The notes beneath the pieces are model-generated. The model was not told the DNA's origin. It made no database searches and was given only the letters and a program-made list of their open reading frames with translations. Positions 1 through 9,428 of a stretch of DNA of 64,000 nt are shown here, piece by piece. Position 1 is the first letter of the stretch, and every line of letters starts with the position of its first letter. The position numbers and the translations under genes were made by a program. The DNA is from Ceratothoa steindachneri (lineage: Eukaryota > Arthropoda > Malacostraca > Isopoda > Cymothoidae): contig OZ018328.1 in NCBI GenBank assembly GCA_963969495.1, positions 8,881,468 through 8,945,467 on the forward strand, in the 5' to 3' direction.

Positions 1-156
1 AAAAGGCGAAGGTAAGGTAACCTCAAGAAAACGTTATCGATTTTTACCTTTCCCCCACGTGGACATCAAGAACAAGATCTATTTTGTACGGAACCACGTA
101 TAGCCGACTCATTATGGGGCACTGCATACTGGGGGGTTTAACTTCCTATTTACAAA

Positions 157-242
157 AGAGAAATACTACAAAGCGGGAAGTTTATCTTCCGATTCCCGAA
201 GAGAAATGCCACAAAACGGGAAGTTTGTCTTCCCATTTATAA
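157..242. repeat. Two-copy 43-bp direct repeat
   Basis: A segment beginning AGAGAAATACTACAAAG at 157 recurs at 200 as AGAGAAATGCCACAAAA, and both run on into GGGAAGTTT(A/G)TCTTCC. The period is 43 bp with a few substitutions. No coding potential is evident. Downstream, at 290-301, GGTTCGAACCCC resembles a tRNA B box, but no matching A box was found. Confidence 0.6.
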
Positions 243-366
243 GGTTCAATGTGTGAAACGTTTAAAATTTTCTAACGAATGTTTAGTAGGTTCGAACCCC
301 ACAGTACTACGGCCCGAGAAAACGGAGTGTTTAATTCATAATTAATATCTACGCCTTACAATTATA

Positions 367-371
<5 letters not shown>

Positions 372-446
<75 letters not shown>
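372..446. repeat. (TA)n microsatellite
   Basis: An uninterrupted alternating TA tract of about 75 bp. It is one of at least seven such tracts in the window. Short translated ORFs across these tracts (Tyr-Ile repeats) are not genes. Confidence 0.95.
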
Positions 447-448
<2 letters not shown>

Positions 449-1130
449 AATATATTTTAATATGCTATGGTTCACTGTAAACTAATTATAGGATTTCCTA
501 AGTCTTCAAAATGCTGAGCTTTGAGGTATTTTTGAATCCTATGCGATTCTACAATGTGGTTCCAGCCCTACAGGTATTCGTCGCGAGAACGTGGAGTGCT
601 GCGCATTTAACACTGTGATCTAGGCGGGACTATTTATTTGCACATCATAGTAACATTTCGGACATCCAGTACTGCAAGATCTCTCAGCACCCTTCTATAC
701 TGTCGAGCACATTGTCATTTTTATCATCGATATAACTCTGGGGGGGTTTCTGGAGTAAAAATGGACTGTTTCCGCTCAAACCAATCATATAAATTATTTT
801 TTTTATATATATAATGAGCGTTATATCGATTCAGGCGTAAGTGCGTCTTGGAGTTACATAAGACTCTTTTCTGGGTTCACTCCTTTCCATGTCTTTCTTT
901 TTACCTTTTTTAATCTTATGCGTTGCCTCACTCAATCATTTAATTTATATACCGATAACTTATAGGTCCACTTATTTTATCGCCTCCTATATTGTAGAGA
1001 TTCCTAGATCTCTTTTTTCCGCGCGCATCTTCATTACCAAATGGCTCTCAGAAAACTTGCTTGAACTCAATTAGGAGAAACTTGTAGAGAGGATCTAAAA
1101 TATTCCTGGATCAATATTTTTGTAAAATAT
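447..1130. other. No recognisable gene
   Basis: AT-rich sequence. The only open frame is a 61-codon run at 889-1074 with no recognisable domain and an ordinary low-complexity composition. I see no feature to annotate. Confidence 0.5.
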
Positions 1131-1139
1131 TTCTTCAGT

Positions 1140-2120
1140 CAATTATTATTAAAGACCAAATTGTAGAGGGTTTACTAACCCAAAACTCAATAAATAATTA
1201 TCAGAATAGCTTTAAGGTGTAAGTTCGTAGCTGAGGAAATTGCTGCATTTCCTTCACGAGATGATCAAAATAAAACTGTTGATATTGTTTTTATAAACTT
1301 CCAAAAATCGTTTCCTACTCTAGGATATAAAACACTGTCGTTAAAATTAAAATTTCAAAGACAAATCTTAATCTAAGCATCTGTCATTAGTGGTGTCGCT
1401 AAGGCGTCCCTTTCTCAACCTCTGTTTTTTATAATGTATATTTATGATCTTAACAATTATCTACTATCCCAAAATTTAGAAGTTTACTTACCACATAATA
1501 ATTGCGAAACATACAAAATATGGATGTAACTTGAAAAAATCTTCAAAGTGAGTTAGATAAAGTAGTGGAATCTGATGAATAGTGAAAGATGAGATTCAAC
1601 TTTGATTAGTGTAATTTCATTCTCATAGTTTACTCAAAGCTCCAACAAATGTAAAATATAGGTTTCTTAGAATCGAAATGTGGGGACTATTGAAAATGAT
1701 TTGTGTGTTTTAATTTATTCCAACATACAAGCTTCTATGAAACATGAGCTAGCATTGCTAAAAGCAAACAGAGCGCTGGGTACATAGCTAGAAGTTTCTC
1801 ATTGAAATTAATATTTTTCTTCACATAAATATGGGCCTTTTTATACTTCACTTGGAATATGCGTTCAATTTTTTTTTCCTCTCATGCAGCAGAAGTAGCA
1901 ATTGGTGGAGGTCTATCGTGAGTATGTAGAGCCGGTCCTTATACAAAATGACGTAGATACCTCAGAGCCTTTTCAGCATAGACACCAAATTAATCTTTGT
2001 GCTTAGGAATAAATAATGTGAAGATGATCTTCGGGATCTTTATCTGATTTCACTTAAGATTGTAATATCCAGTAATAAAGACTAAAATAAAAATTGCCTT
2101 TTCAGTTCCATAAGTGGATG
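1140..2120 (+). pseudogene. Heavily decayed CR1-like LINE reverse transcriptase
   Basis: No long ORF survives, but fragments in several plus-strand frames follow the order of a CR1-type reverse transcriptase. Around 1310-1360 a KSFPTLGYKTLSLKLK stretch corresponds to the usual KAFDTVPH..LL.KLK block. Around 1390-1455 GVAKASLSQPLFFIMY corresponds to GVPQGSVLGPLLF. At 1545-1620 LQSELDKVVE and MRFNFD match the region after the FADD box. At 1745-1790 KANRALGT matches KANRVLGYIARN, and HLEYA follows at 1840-1865. The same blocks occur in order in the better preserved LINE at 21424-24449. Many stops and frameshifts show an old, dead copy. The 5' and 3' ends cannot be placed. Confidence 0.75.
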
Positions 2121-2429
2121 GCTACTAAAATTAACAAATTCAAACTTGCTAGCAAAATTTAGCACTAGGATAACAGGATTTTTTCTCGAAAAAATGCTCA
2201 AGTAGGATATACATAAATCACTCTATCAAGGGGTTTAAATTTCGTTAGAATCGGGGAAAAGTTATGAAATTATTGCCAAATAATTTACAGACTAACCTTG
2301 GGAGGACTTTGGCAAATATATCATTAGAAAGAAAATGTAAATCAACCGAAGGGTCTCAAATTTCATTAGTATCTGCCGAGGATTTATGATGTTATTGCTA
2401 AAACAAAATAATTCCCAGGATAACCTTAG

Positions 2430-3200
2430 GGGGTGGGGGGTGTAGGTGGTGGTGGTGTAGGTGGTGGTGGTGTAGGTGGTAGTAAAGTAGGTGGTGATAG
2501 TGTAAGTGGTTGTGGTGTATGCGGTGGTGGTGTATGCGGTGGTGTTGTATGTGGTGGTGGTGTATGTGGTGGTGGTGTAGGTGTTGGTGATATAGGTGGT
2601 GAAGGTGGTAATGGTGGTAGGGTAGGGGTGGTGGTGTAATGGGGGTGTAAGTTGTATAGGTGGTGGTGGTGTAGGGGTGGTGGTGTAATGGGGGTGTAAG
2701 TTGTATAGGTGGTGGTGGTGTAGGGGTGGTGGTGTAATGGGGTGTAAGTTGTATAGGTGGTGGTGGTGTAGGTTGTTCTGTTATAGGTGGTGGTGGTGTA
2801 GGTTGTTCTGTTGTAGGTGGTGATGCTAGTAGTGGTTTAGGTGCTGGTGGTCTAGGTGGTGTAGGTATAGGTTTTGTAGGAGTTGGTGGTGTAGCTGGTG
2901 GTAGTGTAGGTGGGTGGCAGTGGTGTATGTGTGGTTGTGTAGGTGGTGCAGGTGGGGCTGGTGAAAGTGGTGGTAGTGTAGGTTGTGGTGATGTATGTGT
3001 AGGTGGTAGTCTAGGTGGTAGTAGTGTTGTAGTGGTATCCGTGGTCTAGTGGGGTATAGGTTGTGTAAGTGGCGGTGTAGGCGGACCAGGTGGTGGTGGT
3101 GTAGGTTGTATTGTTGTAGCTAATGGTGTTTTAGGTTGTGTTTTTGTAGGTGGTGGTAATGTAGGTGGTGGTGTGGTAGGGGCGGTGGTGTAGGTGGTGG
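2430..3200. repeat. GGTGGTGGTGTA minisatellite (GT-rich)
   Basis: About 770 bp of degenerate 12-bp units, consensus GGTGGTGGTGTA, with strong strand asymmetry (almost no C on the plus strand). Within it lies a higher-order direct repeat of exactly 49 bp: GTAATGG starts at 2636, 2685 and 2734, each followed by GTGTAAGTTGTATAGG. The Gly/Val-rich 68-codon ORF at 2433-2639 and its Pro/His-rich shadow on the other strand come from the repeat and are not genes. The array runs directly into copy A of the GERFHQD family and may have replaced its N-terminal exon. Confidence 0.9.
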
Positions 3201-3204
3201 GAGC

Positions 3205-4750
3205 CAAAAGACTATGTAAACGATTGATACTTTTGTCTCACAAAGACTTCTGTTTAAGGAAGAAAACACGACATAAAATAAGTTACCCAGATCTTGATTC
3301 AGCAATTCGTCCAGTGCTTCATTCAGATGAAATTCCAGTACTTGTATTCAAGGAACTTCCTTCACTGGACCACGTATGTGATATAAGTAAATCTGATGTA
3401 AGCAATAAACTTGACAGTGATCCAGACTTTGTACATACATCGACCCAAGAACGTGGAAACTTCGGGGTTAGCAAAAGTGTTAGTTTCTAGAATTATAGAG
3501 AAGAATTTGTTGCAGGATAAACAAATGTAACTTTTTATCGGAAGAGGGAGAGAGATCTCTTGGCATTCTTTAAAACTGAACAAGATTTTGTTTACTGTTG
3601 TGACGTGGCGCGACTGTTAAACGCGATGGGTGTTTCGGAGTATGATCTAAGTAAATGGCGACTTTTTATAGATAGTTCAAAGAAGAGTCTAAAATGTGGT
3701 GTTACTCCATAATGGAAACTTGTTTGGTGTGATTCCTATTGGTTACTCTGTATATTTCAAAGAGAAGCATGAACACATATGATCTGTATTAGATTTACTC
3801 AAATATGATGAACCCTAATGGATCATGAAAAAAACTCACAAAGTGCACGTGAATCAAAGTTATGAAGATACACCCACATAGGAAAAGTAGAAAACAAATC
3901 CGAGCGCTTTTGTCTTGAAAAGGTCTTTAAGAATAAAGACGAAAGCACTCGGAATCGTTTTTCACTTTTCCTTTCTGGGTGTATCTACACTAAGGGACCT
4001 GATAATGGTAAATTTTTTACTTGACCAACAAGGAGGCTATATAAAATATCCGTGTTTCCTTTGTTTATAGGATATCCGTGCTAAGGACAAACATTTGGAA
4101 CAGAATCTCTAGTCAGTTAGAGAAAATTTGACTGTTGGGGAAAAGAATATTATACACCAATCAATTATTCAGCGAGAGAAAATCATCTTTCTATACCTTC
4201 ATATTAAACCAGTGCTGATGAAACAATTTGTGAAAGCTCCTAGGGTAGAGAGTGACCGTTTCTAATTCATATGTATAATATTTCCTGGCTTATTCGTAAG
4301 TTATGATAAAATAAAGGCTGGAGTTTTTGCAGGGCCATAAATCAGAAAGTTAATGGAAAACCAAAATCTTTCGAGTTCGATGACTGACATTGAAAAAGGA
4401 GCATGGGATTCATTTGTGGCTGTTGTGAAAGGATTTCTTGGAAACAAAAAGACTGCTTACTACAAGGATTTGGTAGAGACATTACTTGATAGCTTTCATC
4501 GTTTTGGCTGCAACATAAAGGTTCATTTCCTCAAGAGCCATCTTGATGAATTTCCTGTTAATCTTGGCAAAGTGAGTAATGAACACGGAGAGCGTTTTCA
4601 TCAAGATCAAAATTATGGAGGAGAGATATCAAGGCCGATGGAACACAAACATGATGGTTGACTATTGTTGGATTATTCAACGAGACTGTGTAAACAGACA
4701 TCAAACACTCCAGACAATCCCGCAAGCGAAAATTTCTTCCATGAATGTAT
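3205..4750 (+). pseudogene. GERFHQD-family protein, copy A (broken)
   Basis: A multicopy protein of unknown function, present three times in this window. Segments run in family order: KTRHKISYPDLDSAIRPV (near 3265-3320), then FVYCCDVARLL and WRLFIDSSKKSLKCGV (near 3580-3710), LKYDEP (near 3800), GDLIMVNFLLDQQGGY and KYPCFLCL (near 3998-4070), IKAGVFAGP (near 4310-4340), the open frame 4353-4661 ending FHQDQNYG, and a frameshifted C-terminal MVDYCWIIQRDC-like stretch. Several stops and frameshifts, plus a 119-bp foldback at 3867-3985, make it non-functional. The N-terminal zinc-finger part seen in copy C is missing. My inference is a transposon-borne gene, since copies are dispersed and decayed; no family name can be given with confidence. 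Confidence 0.8.
3867..3985. repeat. 119-bp foldback insertion in copy A
   Basis: GATACACCCACATAGGAAAA at 3867 pairs with TTTTCCTTTCTGGGTGTATC ending at 3985. The pairing continues inward (TCCGAGCGCTTTTGTCTT against the reverse complement of AAGACGAAAGCACTCGGA), giving arms of about 50 bp and a loop near GAAAAGGTCTTTAA. It splits the reading frame of copy A between the LKYDEP and GDLIMVNF blocks, so it was probably inserted. The arm sequence resembles what I recall of some Penelope-like element tails, but that link is inference. Confidence 0.8.
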
Positions 4751-5063
4751 AGGTTTGTGTACGATTGCTTGTGTTGTCTCCATTATAGTAGAAAAATAAC
4801 CTGTATGTATCTAGTGAAAGTTGATGTTATCTTACAATGCATTTATCCTTTCAAATTCTGTTGACATTTTTAGTTATGGTTTGAAGCTTAGGAAACTATC
4901 TTTACCGAGTAAATACATGCAGTACGTCATAAAATAGGAATATGCTGTAGAATGAAAACCTGATGGGTTACAAAAAGATGGATGCCATATTTGAAATCAG
5001 CACGTCAAAATTAGTTAAAAACAACCACACAACATAATTCAGCAAAAAATGGGTTGACCAGTG
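4751..5063 (+). other. 3' flank of copy A with family terminal motif
   Basis: No gene. At 4974-5003 the sequence AGATGGATGCCATATTTGAA, continuing ATCAGCAC, closely resembles ATGGATTATATATTTGAAAT at 46240, beyond the 5' end of copy B. The two occurrences lie in the relative orientation expected if this is a shared terminal inverted repeat (right end of a plus-strand copy, left end of a minus-strand copy). Confidence 0.45.
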
Positions 5064-5728
5064 TAATAGGTTTAAGTGTTCAACAAGAAATATGTTATAA
5101 ATACAGGCGAGTAAAATACAACGATTCCTAGAAAGATATAAAGTAAAATTGTATAAAAATACTGGCTAGCAAAAACTTAAAAAAAACAAAAAACAAAACT
5201 AAACGGATCAAATGATAAACATACATTGAATCTTTGATATCCAGTGAGAATATGGTTTGGTAGAGAGGTGACGGGAAGTATAACAGTTTCGCTAGTAATG
5301 GTCGTTTAAAGGATGTTTAATGTAATAGATGCCAAACAATCCCATCACTGAATAACTTCGAGATTTTGGAATCCAACTCTAACACCCTTTCTCTACGTAT
5401 CTCCGGATCTATTTATATCAAAACACTATCTCCGTCACTCAATTCTGATTCTTCTTCTATTTCATTAAATATCCTTTAAACGACCACTACTAGCGAAACT
5501 GTTATATTTCTCGTCACCTCTCTACCACACCATATTCTCATTGCATATCAAAGATTCAAGGTATGTTTCTCATTTGATCCGTTTGGTTTTTGTTTTGTTT
5601 TTAAGTTTTTGCTAGCCCGTTTTTTGTTGTTTTTTCAGATAATTTTACTTTACATCTTTATATAAATTGTTGTATTTTACTCTCCTGTATTTATAATCAT
5701 AATTCGTGTTGAACACTTAAACCTATTA
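5064..5728. repeat. Large inverted repeat (about 268-bp arms, 126-bp spacer)
   Basis: The left arm (5064-5330) begins TAATAGGTTTAAGTGTTCAA and the right arm (5457-5728) ends with the reverse complement, TTGAACACTTAAACCTATTA. The inner ends are GTTTAAAGGATGTTTAATG against CATTAAATATCCTTTAAAC. Similarity continues through the arms with indels and substitutions. The spacer has no ORF of note. The right arm ends about 20 bp before the integrase remnant of the gypsy element. It could be a MITE or foldback, or an inverted Penelope-type arm pair like that at 40388-41599; no coding remnant decides this. Confidence 0.85.
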
Positions 5729-5739
5729 TGTATATCTTA

Positions 5740-7404
5740 TTCTGAGCCAATGGAAAGGTCCGTACTTGGTCCGCTAGGTACGAGGACCGGTAGATTACCT
5801 CATTGGTACCCCAGCAAGCGATAAGCTCTACCACGTCAACTTATTGAAAAAGTATCACCGACGCGCCCATGGAGATACGAAACATCGGCGCTTGAAGAGG
5901 ATTACCCCGTGGAGTCCCTTAATGTCATACAGACAGTGTGCATCCAACCTGATGCCGATTACCCTCTTCCTTTCCTGCCATGTGAGTCTTTTGAACCCTC
6001 TGACCTGAAAATCGACCCGCAGCTGACACCACATCAAAAGAGTCAGCTACAAGAACTATTTTGTCAGTTCGACGACGTTATTTCAGAGAAGCCTGGATGT
6101 GCTACTAGTTTCGAGCATGATATTAAATTAACGACCTTAGAACCTGTCCGTTAAAAACCTTATCCCATGCTGATTCATTTACCCAAGGTTTTAACGCCGA
6201 AGTCGATAATTTGATTAGTTTAGATATAATAGAACCTTCTACCTCTAGTTATTGTTCCCCAATCGTCATGGTCAAGAAACCTGATGGCTCTTATCGGATG
6301 TGCATCGACTTCCGGAAGTTAAATTCAGTAACTCTGTTCGAAGCCGAGCCCATCCCGGTGGTAGATCAAAACCTCCACCTTTTTGAAAACGCCAAGTTCA
6401 TCTCAGAACTTGATTTGTGCAAGGCGTATTACCAAATTCCTCCCCGGCCCCGATGTGAAAGCATATACCGCCTTTGCAACTGAGAAAGGCTTAATGCAAT
6501 TTAAGCGCCTTCCTTTCGGCCTCGTGACCGCTTGTAGTAACTATAACCGTCTCATGAGAAGGTTGTTAGATGGACTTCCGAATGACTCCTTTTACTTCGA
6601 TAACGTCTACGTCGCTACTCGTGAATGTAGTCATCATTTAACTACCCTATTAGCTCTCTTCGAGCGACTGCGCGAAAATGGCCCCAGCAAATGCCATTTT
6701 GCCCACGAAACCATAAAATAATTGGGTTTTAAAATAGGACAAAGCCAGTTAGGTCCACAGAAGGACAAGATTAAAGCAATCGCCGTCATGTTCCTCCCGA
6801 ATACTAAGAAGCAATTAAGATCATTCCTAGGATCAGCTTCTTACTATCGGCGATTTGTTTCAAATTTCGCTGCAATTTGGGCGCCCCTCAGCACCCTTTT
6901 AAAAAAGAATTCCACCGATCAACTACGTTGGAATGATGTCGCTGTTTCTCATTTTAATCAGCTCAAGAGTAAGCTCATTTCTGCCCCCATTTTGTAGTTG
7001 CCCAACCTGGAAAAATCCTTTGGGATTAAGATCGACGCGAGCAATGAGGGCATTAGAGGTGTACTCCTTCAATATGAGGATGACGGAACGAGTAATCCAG
7101 TTGCATATGCTAGTTTCCAGTTATTAACACGTGAAAAGAGATATGCCACTATAGAGAAGGTCCCCTAGCGATTATATGGGTTATTGACAAGTTCAAAATG
7201 TATTTGATAGGAAAAGAATTTCAGATAGGAACTGACCACTGCCCGTTGGCCTATATTCGGAATGTACGACACTCCAACGGCCGTATTATGCGCTGGAGTC
7301 TACTCTTGCAAGAGTATCAATTTAAGATAAATTATATAAAAGGTTCCGATAATCAGGTCGCTGACGCTCTCAGTAGAAATGCGTTACCAAATAGTGTAGA
7401 TTAA
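5740..7404 (+). pseudogene. pol: Gypsy pol fragment with integrase tail before RT-RNase H (Gmr1-like order)
   Basis: Domains in order: an integrase C-terminal GPY-type remnant (WKGPYLVR at 5751-5774, in-frame stop 5775-5777, then DKLYHVNLLKKYHRR near 5822-5868), a linker (5909-6154), then RT. RT shows SLDIIEPSTSSYCSPIVMVK, IDFRKLNSVTLFEAEPIP, ISELDLCKAYYQIP, and FGLVTACSNYNRLMRRLL after a frameshift. The YxDD box reads Y-F-D-N near 6593-6604, so the second catalytic Asp is replaced. A stop at 6719-6721 separates the SFLGSASYYRRFV block, and another at 6998-7000 precedes RNase H (FGIKIDASNEGIRG; TDHCPLAYIR; ending VADALSRNALPN then stop). At least four frameshifts or stops make it dead. Integrase upstream of RT, with pol ending at RNase H, is the order known for Gmr1-like Ty3/gypsy elements. 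Confidence 0.85.
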
Positions 7405-7463
7405 TTTGAAATTCGTAGGATTAAGATCTCCATGTATGTACATACCGTCTTGTACGACTTAAA

Positions 7464-7654
7464 TTAGATTCTCTTGTAATATAATAAGTCAATGTATATG
7501 TCTGAATTTTGTGGCTCAATGTCTATTATTTTTTCTCGTATGTGTATATATTTGTATCAATTAGATTCTCTTGTAATATAATTAGTCAATGTATATGTCT
7601 GAATTTTGTGGCTCAATGTCTATTTTTTTTCTCGTATGTGTATATATTTGTATC
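7464..7654. repeat. Two-copy 97-bp tandem repeat
   Basis: TTAGATTCTCTTGTAATATA begins at 7464 and again at 7561. The two units differ only by a few bases and one T-run length. They lie in the untranslated stretch between the pol stop and the 3' LTR and look like a recent local duplication. The rest of 7405-7910 holds no gene. Confidence 0.9.
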
Positions 7655-7910
7655 CATTAAATTAGGTATAAATTATTTTTTCCCATAGGTACTAATTTTA
7701 TATTATTTCATTGTTCCATGTCTCTTTCATGGTTAAGTTGTATTAAAGGTTAGTTTCCCCTATAATCAAAAGATCAACATAATCATATGTATTGAGGTAA
7801 TACTAGCTAAGTGCATGAAGGTACGGTCGGTGCAAGAAAGCAAGCTCTCCACAACGGAGCTCTATGGTTGTCCCTTCTCTCTCTTTTTTTTCGAAGTGAC
7901 AACTTCCCTT

Positions 7911-7923
7911 GGAATGGAGGGGG
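7911..7923 (+). promoter_or_regulatory. Polypurine tract before 3' LTR
   Basis: GGAATGGAGGGGG lies immediately before TGTGATAG. A purine run abutting TG is the usual primer for plus-strand DNA synthesis in LTR retrotransposons, and it fixes the left LTR edge on the same strand as the pol remnant. Confidence 0.7.
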
Positions 7924-9159
7924 TGTGATAGAACGGTCTGAGGCCGCTTAATTTCAGCCGCTATCACATGTTTAAAAACACATGGCTACCTACGTGCATC
8001 TGCGAGAGGAAGCAGAGCGCGTTATCACCCACCTTAGCTAATATCTAATCAAGGAGGTTCATTTCCCCGTTTTGCCTCCATACGTCGATCTCACCAGATT
8101 GAGTTAGGCTTATGGGCAGATAAGGTATTTTCCCAGGCGCGACCAGGGCATTCCCCCGAAGCCTTACACTCAATTGTCCTCTACGCCAAGGGGATGGCTT
8201 CGACTATTTATATCAAAGCTTTCCCGATTGAAGCAGATCAGATCAGATCCAGATTATCTTCACAAGGCATCACGCTGATCCGGTCTCCCTTGAGCACAAT
8301 AGGAACTCTCTATCTAGAGATCCACCATTATTGTCCAGAAGAGGACAATATCCTTTGAGGGCCAAGGTTCGTGCCTTCAAGACGCCAAGTGCACAAAGCC
8401 CCTCTGTTGTTCAGAAAGAGAACAACGTTGGAAAAGCCATTGTTCTTCCAGCCCGTTCGTCAAGAAACGGTTCTCATTCCCAAGACATCACGTCAGGATA
8501 ATTTAATTCCCCCCTTTTTAACGTTCTTCAAGAGAACGATTGGTTTCAACGATAACCTCCATTGTTCATCTAGAACATCCCCGATTTGCTGTCACAAAGA
8601 TCGCTCGTACCTCCGAGCGTCACTTTGCTCTCACTCTTCGAAGACAGTCCTTCCCTTTCCCTAAGGACAACCCCCTCGAAGAATCCTTTTGCTGGAAATT
8701 GCCAGTGGACCGAAGATTCCTTCGCATCGTCTTCCTTTGCACAACAACTTTTTAATTACGTAAGCTGAGCATTACCTTTAATTATCTAACCTTTTTATCA
8801 ACGCTACCCTGTGCTTTAAATGGTTTAGCGAACCATCTACCCCCTTTACTTTTTATTTGTTTACCTTTTTAAATCTCTCCAAATCTTAATCCTCGGATTA
8901 GTCAGATTTTCCCACGACCCTTTCCATTCTCCATTTATGTAAACATTTTCTTTTTGTGAGTTTTTGATAGTTTAATTAATAAAACTCTCTATTTTATTAA
9001 TGATAGACATATTATTATCCTTGAGCTCAGTTCCACTTCTCAAGCAGATTGAAGATAAATAACCTCGGTCAATCAGATTACCACTCACTCGAAATATTAG
9101 AATAATTCCCTCAACGAATAGTTATATATGGTATATCGTCGAGAGCCTATTCTACGACA
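7924..9159 (+). mobile_element. 3' LTR of the integrase-first gypsy element
   Basis: It starts TGTGATAGAACGG right after the polypurine tract and probably ends TTCTACGACA at 9159, about 1,236 bp. The right edge is inferred from the CA dinucleotide, because no second LTR is present for comparison. The central part carries a series of perfect short hairpins: 8307-8320, 8331-8348, 8406-8426, 8522-8538 and 8602-8619, with a weaker one at 8453-8470. Open frames of 60-97 codons at 8371-8768 overlap in different frames and have no domain; I treat them as chance. The 5' LTR, gag, protease and most of integrase are missing. Confidence 0.7.
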
Positions 9160-9428
9160 GTATAAAGTCCTTTCATTGAGTATATTAATAAAATCCTAAG
9201 CCTATTACGTCATTTCATAGTCCTATGGTCAATTTAAAACTAAATATATTTATACTATGGCATCATTTTGATGTATTGGCCCTGTACTTAGCAGATATGA
9301 AGAAAATTCTATAAAAATCAAAGATTTCTTTACAACCTTAGGTATTAAAGCCTTATTATTCTAAAATGTATTTGAAAAGCATTTAGCTGATGGAAAATGT
9401 AACTATTTGTGGCAATAGTCTTATTTTT

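Noticed and set aside
290..301. GGTTCGAACCCC as a tRNA B box
   Set aside because: No A box or cloverleaf upstream within a tRNA-sized distance.
2433..2639. Gly/Val-rich ORF like a cuticle or silk protein
   Set aside because: It is generated by the GGTGGTGGTGTA repeat, with no signal peptide or flanking exon.
8371..8768. Three overlapping ORFs in different frames
   Set aside because: They lie within the hairpin-rich LTR, have no domain, and overlap in different frames.
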